From Hydrangea macrophylla (taxonomy: Eukaryota > Streptophyta > Magnoliopsida > Cornales > Hydrangeaceae), in the NCBI GenBank assembly GCA_033977485.1, contig CM066982.1:12453218-12517217 (forward strand): DNA of 64,000 bases, in the 5' to 3' direction. Below the pieces are notes generated by a model that saw only the letters and a list, made by a program, of their open reading frames with translations, made no database searches and was not told where the DNA came from. The translations under genes were made by a program, and so were the position numbers. Shown one piece after another: positions 57,944 to 64,000 of this stretch. Within the stretch, counting starts at the first letter, position 1, and each line of letters begins with the position of its first letter.

Positions 57944-58350
57944 ATGATAGCAGCCTTGTTATCACAAAAAAGGGTATATGAGTTTGTGACTAGGAAGCCC
58001 AACTCGGCAAGGAGTGAACGAAGCCAGAGAAGTTCACATGTGCCTGAACCATGGCACGATACTCAGCTTTGGCTGATGAACGCGAGATGGCTTCTTGCTT
58101 TTCCAGGATATAAGATGATTACCACGAAAAGTACAAAAACCAGAAGTAGACCGTCTATCACCTTTGGAACCTGTGTAATCTGCATCAGTGAAACAGGAGA
58201 GACCCGACTGTGCTCCTGATTTAAAGAAGAGTCCAAGACTCGGACAAGTCTTGAGGTATCAAATAATATGATATACAGCATCCAAGTGTGAAGTACGCGG
58301 TGAGTGCATAAATTAACTTACAACACTGACAGCAAATGTGAGATCCGAAC
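57944..58350 (-). pseudogene. Copia RNase H region (broken)
   Basis: The minus strand gives CFTDADYTGSKGDRRSTSG and FRGNHLISWKSKK, the Copia RNase H core, and AVYHIIRYLKTCPSLGLFF-like sequence upstream with frame breaks. The plus-strand frames over 57944-58219 are the complement of this domain. Confidence 0.8.
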
Positions 58351-58431
58351 GTGCATTTGCCAAGTAGATGAGACGACCTACAAGATGCTGGTACACTGAA
58401 GGATCCAGCAAACAATCCCCCATTTCTACAT

Positions 58432-59226
58432 TTAACTTGAGGTTAGGATCCATAGGTGAGGAGGCTGGCCTACACTAAGCATACTAGTATCCTGAAGAAG
58501 ATCTAGAGAATACTTTCTTTGTGACACAGAGATACCATAACGAGAACTAGCCAACGCAATACCAATAAAATATCTTAGAGGACCCAAATCCTTAATATCG
58601 AATGACATCCCAAGATTTTGCTTCACTTGAACAATACCCGATGCATCATCACCGGTAATAATAATATCATCGATATAAACAGAGATATTAATGCACTTTC
58701 CTTGGGAGTTATGGCGAATAAAACAAGTATGATCGGAGTGACATCGAAAAAATCCCATAGTAAGCACTACATCACTAAATTGATTGAACCATGCACGAGG
58801 CGATTGCTTCAACCCATAGAGAGATTTTCGAAGGCGACAAACTTTCCCTGAATACTCCTCCTAAGTCCGAAAACCTGGAGGAGGATCCATGTAAATAACC
58901 TCGGGCAAATCACCATTAAGAAAAGCGTTCTTGACATCATGTTGATGAAGAGGCCAAGAATAAGACGCAACAAGGGAAACCAGGAGGCGAACTGTAGTAA
59001 GCTTAGCAAAAGGTGCGAAAGTAGCATCAAAATGCTTCCCCGGAATCTGAGTAAAGCCCTTAGCAACCAAGCGAGCCTTATAGTGATCAATAGTCCTATC
59101 TGCTAAACACTTCAGGCTGAAGACCCATTTACAACGAACCGTGTGCTTACCTGTGGGTAAATTAACAAGTTCCCATGTTTTATTGCCCTGAAGAACATCC
59201 ATTTTTGCTTGCATAGAATTAGCCAC
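58432..59226 (-). pseudogene. Copia reverse transcriptase (one stop)
   Basis: Minus-strand frame 59226-58432 with one TAG at 58861-58863. It begins NKTWELVNLPTGKHTVRCKW, with KARLVAKGFTQIPG, then HQHDVKNAFLNGDLPEVIYM carrying the first catalytic Asp. After the stop come KQSPRAWFNQFSD and the catalytic box VYIDDIIITGDD, then LGPLRYFIGIALA. All catalytic Asp residues are present. Reached from integrase by a frameshift between 59226 and 59627. Confidence 0.9.
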
Positions 59227-59359
59227 CCACTGAGGATTCTGGAGAGCTTCATGAACAAAACGAGGAATAGGAATCGAATCAACCTAACTCAAATGTGACT
59301 GATAAGTAGGAGACAAATCCTGATAAGAGAGATACTTAGAAATGGGGTGGTTAGTACTA

Positions 59360-59626
59360 TCAGATAAAAGAAAGCAAGCGGGAGGGGGCGACGAACACAC
59401 GAAGGATAATAGGGAGGAGTAGGTGCATGAATAGTAATAGGAGATAGAGGAGAAGGAGTAGTACCTGAAGTCGGAGAAGATGTTGGCAGGGGATCAGAGG
59501 ATCATGGTCGGCGAGAGTAAACCTGGGAAGGATCACTGGTAATGATAGGAGGTAAGGTCTCACCGGTGGAGTCAAGAATAGGAATATGACGTGGCAGGAT
59601 AAAATCATCTATGACAACAGGAGGTT
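59360..59626 (-). pseudogene. Copia integrase-RT linker
   Basis: Low-complexity Pro/Ser-rich linker with frameshifts, between the integrase C-terminus and RT. Normal position for the variable Copia linker. Confidence 0.6.
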
Positions 59627-60961
59627 CTACCGGTGCATGTCCTGCAGAAGAAGAAGACCTTGGAAAAAAGGAACAATTTCCAAAAAAGTAACATCCAAAG
59701 AATGATATAAATGACAAGTGACATGATCATAGCACCTATACCCCTTTGACATTGAAGAGTACCCCAAAAACACACAACGAACGACCTTATTATCAAGTTT
59801 TGTGCCTTTAGGACTCCTATTTTGAACAAAGCAAGTGCACCCAAAGACCCGTGGGAAAAGAGGAAACAAGGTGTAAGATGGCTTAAGAATATGAAGTGAG
59901 GCCTTCCCATCAAGAACACGACTAGGAGTACGATTAATAAGATATGTGGCATTGAGGATAGCCATATGCCAAAAATATTTAGGAACATTCATTCCACACA
60001 GGAGACATCGAACAATAGCCATGAGGTGACGGTTCTTACGTTCCGCCACACCATTTTGTTTAGGGGTGTAGGGACAAGTAAGTTATTGAAGGATACCATC
60101 TTTGTTAAGGGGAGCCCTAAATTCATCAGTAATATATTTACGACCATTATCAGACCATATATTACGCACAATAGTGTGGTGTTGGGTTTTAATCATCTAT
60201 AGGAAATGTCTAAAGTGTGTAAAAACTTCAGATTTTTTCTTCATAAGGTAGACCTATGTACAACGAGTGTAATCATCAATAAACGTGACATGGTAATGGT
60301 GCTGTGACAAGGCTGTGATAGGAGAGGGGCCCCATGCATCCGAATGAATGAGATCAAAAGCACTTGGTGCTCTATGCTTGCGAGAAATATAAGATGTTCG
60401 AGTAAGTTTAGACAATTCACAAACCACACATTTAAAATCAAAATCCTTATAAGCTTTATTCAAAGGAGAAAATAGCCAACATAAATACTGAAAGTTCACA
60501 TGTCCTAGACAGGCATGCCACAAATCTAAAGTTTTAAGATTAAAAATATATGTATTAGAATCTGGTAAAACGGAATTATTATCAGAGACTGGCAGAACAA
60601 AGGCTTGCAAACTGGAAGAGGGCACCCTGGAAGAAGGAGGATCGCCAAAGTAGTATAGACCGTCACGCTCATATCCCCTGCCAAAAATCCCCTTCGAATT
60701 CAGGTCCTGCAAATAACAACAGGTGGGTAAAAACACAACAACATAGTTAAGAGATTTAACAAAACGATTAATGGAAAGACGATTAACGGAAAAAAGATTA
60801 TAGGCAAAATTAGGAACATAATAAACAGAGGAAAGGGTAATATCGGGGGATAGACGAGCATCATCTTGACTATGAATGGGAATAGATGACCCATCAGCAA
60901 TACGAACATATTGATCAATTTGAGTAAAAGGAGACGTGAAAGACGAGAGCTCACCAATCAT
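59627..60961 (-). pseudogene. Copia protease end, pre-integrase and integrase
   Basis: Starts just after the protease active site: DSGA is encoded at 60982-60971 in a neighbouring frame. Then FAYNLFSVNRLS and the GAG-pre-integrase LWHACLGHVNFQYL with CVVCELSKLTRTSY. The integrase core shows HSDAWGPSP, a WSDNG motif near 60150 and GVAERKNRHLM. The C-terminal part is LINRTPSRVLDGKASLHIL and FGCTCFVQNRSPKGTKLD. Stops at 60254-60256 and in the ~200 bp beyond separate the two open parts, which share one frame. Confidence 0.88.
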
Positions 60962-62142
60962 ATGATTATTAGCACCAGAATCCAGGTAGGATGTGCTGAC
61001 TTACCATGAAAAGCAGTTGGATTACTTGCAGCAATGGCAGCCGTGGGACCTGAAGATGAGGAAGGTGTACTGATGCCCATATAGGACTGTAATTGGGCAA
61101 TTTGAGCCTGAAGGTGATCAAGATCTGGTGAGGTAGGAGTGGGAACCATCTCAGCAATAGCACCAACACGAGGAGCTCATCTACCACGGCCAGTGGGACA
61201 ATTACGACATTTTTGCTTCAACTCAGGATGAAGGTCAAAGCAACGGTCAATGGTGTCACCCGGTGTGCAACAATGCTGGCAAAAGGGACTGTTACCCCCA
61301 ACATAGGATCGGTGACCGCCGGGAGGAGGACGATTACCACCAGGACGAGAGCCAGAAGGAGCAGCAAATGCCATCTGATCTGGAACTATAGGAGAAGGCT
61401 CTAGAACAGGAGAGGGTGATAGAATCTGGCGTCGCCGTTCATCACCATCTATAGTAGCAAAGGCCTCATAAAGAGAAGACATAGGAGTGGTATTCAAGAT
61501 ATGGTTTCGAAGAGTTTCAAACTCAGGCTTCAAGCCCATCAAAAACTGTTAAGTGTGGCGACGATCAAGGCACTTTGACTCTACAACACCATAAGTCGTA
61601 AACTCACTAAGTAGCTCATATTGAGCCAGCTCTTCCCAACGGGTCTGAAGATACCCAAAGTAATTAGCAACTATAAGACCCAAGGTTGCCTGAGAGGCGT
61701 GATAAATGACGCGATAGAGCTCGAAGATATGGGAATCTTTATGAGCATGAGCATACATTTTAGACAAGGCAGTCCACAAACCATGAACGGTATCGTGATA
61801 CATGAACATATGATAGATACGTTCCTCTATAGAATTAAACATCCATCCTAAGATAACACAATTATCAGTGTACCACTCTTCATACTTAGGATCCGTCTCA
61901 AGAGGGGTAGGTACTTTCCCAAGAAGCCACCCAATCTTACGTTTACAACCGAGATAGAGACAAAAGGAGCTCCAGGCATGAAAATTCTTTCCATTAAACA
62001 ACACGCTCGTGACACGTTGAGGCTGTGTTGTAGGATGGGAAAGAGATAGATCTTTACGAGGAACTGGAGCAATCAGATTTTGTTCAGTAGGGTTGGCGAG
62101 GTCTTTGCCCGACTCTTTACCAGTGGTTACCATTGATTGCAA
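60962..62142 (-). pseudogene. Copia gag and start of protease
   Basis: ATG at 62142. The gag core reads VLFNGKNFHAWSSFCLYLG, then WMFNSIEERIYHMFMYHDTV and YELLSEFTTYG. A TAA near 61546 is followed in the same frame by FLMGLKPEFETLRNHIL. The nucleocapsid knuckle is CQHCCTPGDTIDRC: the His of CCHC is Asp here, so zinc binding is probably lost. A stop at 61177 precedes a frameshift into the Pro/Ser-rich protease lead (61149-60958). Confidence 0.88.
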
Positions 62143-62526
62143 TAGAAATCAGAAACAACGGATTATGTAGCAACGGAGACAGTCGGAGACTCGACTATTG
62201 ACGACGGGGGTAACCTGATAGATGGTTACCCAGACTGAGGACAGAGAGCACTGAACGAGCACTAATACATCACAGAGGAGGCCATACGGAGGGCAAAACA
62301 GGGGGCAGCCAAGGGGCTATGACACCAGGCTGGAGGCCTGGGGGTGTGCGCCGTTGACAGGGGGGATCGACGAGGCTAGTGGTGTGCCTTGGGGGCTGCG
62401 GAGTAGGTTGGGAAGGAGGAGGGGGACTCGCCTAGGGTTGGTGGCCCTCGGTGCAGGCTGGGCTGTGGTTTGGTAGCTGTCGGGTGATGGTTGTGGGGTG
62501 GTAGTGATGTCGGGTGGTGGTGGTGA
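62143..62526 (-). other. Copia leader between PBS and gag
   Basis: About 380 bp, G-rich on the plus strand (GGGGTGTGCGCC, GGTGGTGGTG). Non-coding. The minus-strand frame at 62376-62711 crosses the LTR and is not a gene. Confidence 0.7.
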
Positions 62527-62539
62527 GGCTCTGATACCA
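62527..62539 (-). other. Copia primer-binding site, initiator tRNA-Met
   Basis: Minus strand TGGTATCAGAGCC, the standard plant Copia primer site, nine bases inside the LTR edge. Confidence 0.92.
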
Positions 62540-62548
62540 AAAAGAAAT

Positions 62549-62710
62549 TGAGAAAGGGATAATTTCTCATTACTGTATGGACCTGTATATATACAATCCT
62601 AGACAGCAACAAAAAGGAAAGACAATCGAAGGAAATAAAAACTGCATTAATTGGGTCAACATAACCAATACATAAGTAAATAAATTCTAAATCATTTCCT
62701 AATTCTAACA
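62549..62710 (-). repeat. Copia 5' LTR (162 bp)
   Basis: Minus strand TGTTAGAATTAGGAAAT to CCCTTTCTCA, equal in length to the 3' LTR at 57561. Confidence 0.9.
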
Positions 62711-62806
62711 AAAAATAATAAAAGAATATATGGTTTTAAAAAAGGTTGAGGGATGTGAATGGACCGAGGTTGTCGATATTTGGTTCAAACACAACAACAA
62801 TGCTAA

Positions 62807-62948
62807 GGGCACTAACAAATTCCACAAACACTCACACCCACACTCTATTTCTCTCCTAGTGGCACTTTGGATCCACTGCGGACCCTACAGTGCCACTAGG
62901 AGAGAGATAGAGTGTGGGTGTGAGTGTTAGTGGAATTTGTTAGTGCCT
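62807..62948. mobile_element. Near-perfect foldback element (59-bp arms)
   Basis: Arm 1 (62808-62866, GGCACTAACAAATTCCAC...CCTAGTGGCACT) and arm 2 (62889-62947) are reverse complements with two mismatches over 59 bp. The 22-bp loop contains GGATCC. No clear target duplication: left CTAAG, right TCAAA. It could be a MITE or a foldback made by another route; its transcript would form a long hairpin. Confidence 0.85.
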
Positions 62949-64000
62949 CAAATATTACTCCAAACACAATGAAGGACAAAGCACAAAATCATCGTCCGAC
63001 CAAATGTCAATCTCTGGTGTGCAATTGTTTTCCATCTGGTGCTCTCTGTCTGATTTAGACAAAATATTTGGGCGAGGTTTAGAGCTTGATTAGGATTAGT
63101 TTTCCTTCTCGTTATACAATGTTGGGGATGGTGGTTTAGCAGAGGATTTGATAGGGGATGGATTTATGTATCCAGAATTGTCTTTTTGTTTCTCAAAATG
63201 GGTTGTGAAAGTCATCAGATCAATTGGGTGGTTGATTTAGTAGAATTTCTGATATGTTCACTTGGTGCTGCAATGGTATTCCTTATGGCTCATATTGGTA
63301 TGACGTTTTGAAATTTTGTGCTAGTTTTAAGGTTTTAGTTGTGATGACTCTTTATTTTATGTGCCAAGTATTGTTTTTGTGTACTGTGTGTTTTGTGTTA
63401 TTGCATGTGTTTGGTCTTTTGTCAAGCTAGTATTTTGGTACATTTTAATTATGTTTCCCGATTATAAATGGGAGGGAGATTCAAACTTGCACCTACGGCA
63501 TGGGGGGAGTTTGTTTCCGAACAACTCAGACACGACCTCAGTTCTCTATTATTCTGTATCTGATTTCAAGGCAGATCTTGTAAATTTTCTTTTCTTCATT
63601 GAAGAGTTTGTCAGTTCTATTTACTATCAATATGACCTCATGTGGATGATTAGTACATTCTCTGGCGGAGTTTTGAATTACTAGGTTTTGTTTGCATCTC
63701 TCGTATTTCATGTATTTATTATGTTCTCTTATGAGATGTTGCGCCACGAAAGGTGCAAAATCAAGGTTGGGGCTTTGTGGCCTAAATATATAATGCTATG
63801 ATTCTCAAATTTAAATTCTAAATTCTTTGCCAGTTCAGTTTTACCACAAGGTCGCATGTACCACAACCGATCACTGTCACAACGTATGGTACAACTATTA
63901 AGCCATTTGGAACCATAGCATTTTTATTAACTAGTAAGCCATTATTAGCCTTGAAGGTTATGACTTCGGAAATATAAAAAAGCAAAAAACACAGCATTTT
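62949..64000. other. Right-end DNA without a recognised gene
   Basis: AT-rich. A 107-codon plus-strand frame (63361-63684) has a hydrophobic start but no known motif, no context and unusual composition; I consider it chance. Nothing else is recognisable. Confidence 0.5.

Larger units (their letters stand above)
57561..62710 (-). mobile_element. Ty1/Copia retrotransposon, complete but decayed (5150 bp)
   Basis: Minus-strand element with two 162-bp LTRs that differ at about 13 positions by eye, an initiator tRNA-Met primer site, gag, protease, integrase, RT and RNase H in Copia order, and a short polypurine tract (GAGAGGGAG) before the 3' LTR. Several stops and frameshifts. It inserted in A-rich DNA, so the target duplication cannot be read with confidence. 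I do not assign a lineage. Confidence 0.92.

Noticed and set aside
63361..63684. 107-codon frame with a hydrophobic start
   Set aside because: No motif, no homologous context; length compatible with chance in AT-rich DNA.

Overview
The window is repeat-dense plant nuclear DNA, best explained as pericentromeric or other heterochromatic sequence of an angiosperm with a large genome; a eudicot is likely but not proven. It contains no intact host gene that I can recognise. Almost everything legible is LTR retrotransposons in several states: an internally deleted element, solo LTRs, nested insertions, inverted fragments and one complete Copia element. Plant-specific marks include Athila-type and Tat-type Ty3 elements, a chromodomain integrase tail, a plant mobile domain (PMD) reading frame, and primer-binding sites matching tRNA-Asp, tRNA-Arg and initiator tRNA-Met.

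Layout. 1-2802: Ty3 chromovirus (Tekay/Del-like) reduced to part of its 5' LTR, the integrase chromodomain tail, a polypurine tract and a complete 3' LTR. 2803-6659: AT-rich DNA without a recognised gene. 6660-8827: solo LTR of a related family. 8828-12209: simple repeats, a 150-bp foldback element and a minus-strand host-gene remnant (two exon-like blocks, 11530-12176). 12210-14760: another solo LTR, fused directly to 14761-53260, a large Tat-lineage (Ogre/Retand-like) Ty3 element that frames most of the window.

The Tat element has a 5' LTR missing its first ~80 bp, a 50-nt antisense tRNA-Arg primer site, gag, protease with a G-patch, reverse transcriptase, two RNase H domains, integrase, a spliced antisense PMD frame, two tandem-repeat arrays and a complete 3' LTR. 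It was split twice. A 14,560-bp Athila element (22223-36782, TSD GTGCC) sits inside the RT domain. A minus-strand Athila-like gag/protease-only element (about 40.3/41.4-46.95 kb) sits inside the antisense PMD frame. To the right are an inverted fragment of a second Tat element (about 53980-57440), a minus-strand Copia element with 162-bp LTRs (57561-62710), a near-perfect 142-bp foldback (62807-62948) and unannotated DNA to the end.

Every retroelement reading frame except the short chromodomain tail carries stops or frameshifts, so none looks autonomous. The Athila element is the youngest large insertion, with roughly two dozen differences between LTRs of about 1.63 kb. Two observations stand out. 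First, several distinct LTR families here each carry their own short, mostly CpG-containing palindrome, repeated in the LTR and sometimes in internal non-coding DNA (TCGATCGA, AGTCGACT, GCTCGCGCGAGC-like, GCGGCA/TGCCGC, ACCGGT-centred), and copy number differs between the two LTRs of single elements. Second, both Tat primer sites extend to exactly 50 nt of antisense tRNA-Arg and stop at the anticodon-arm boundary.
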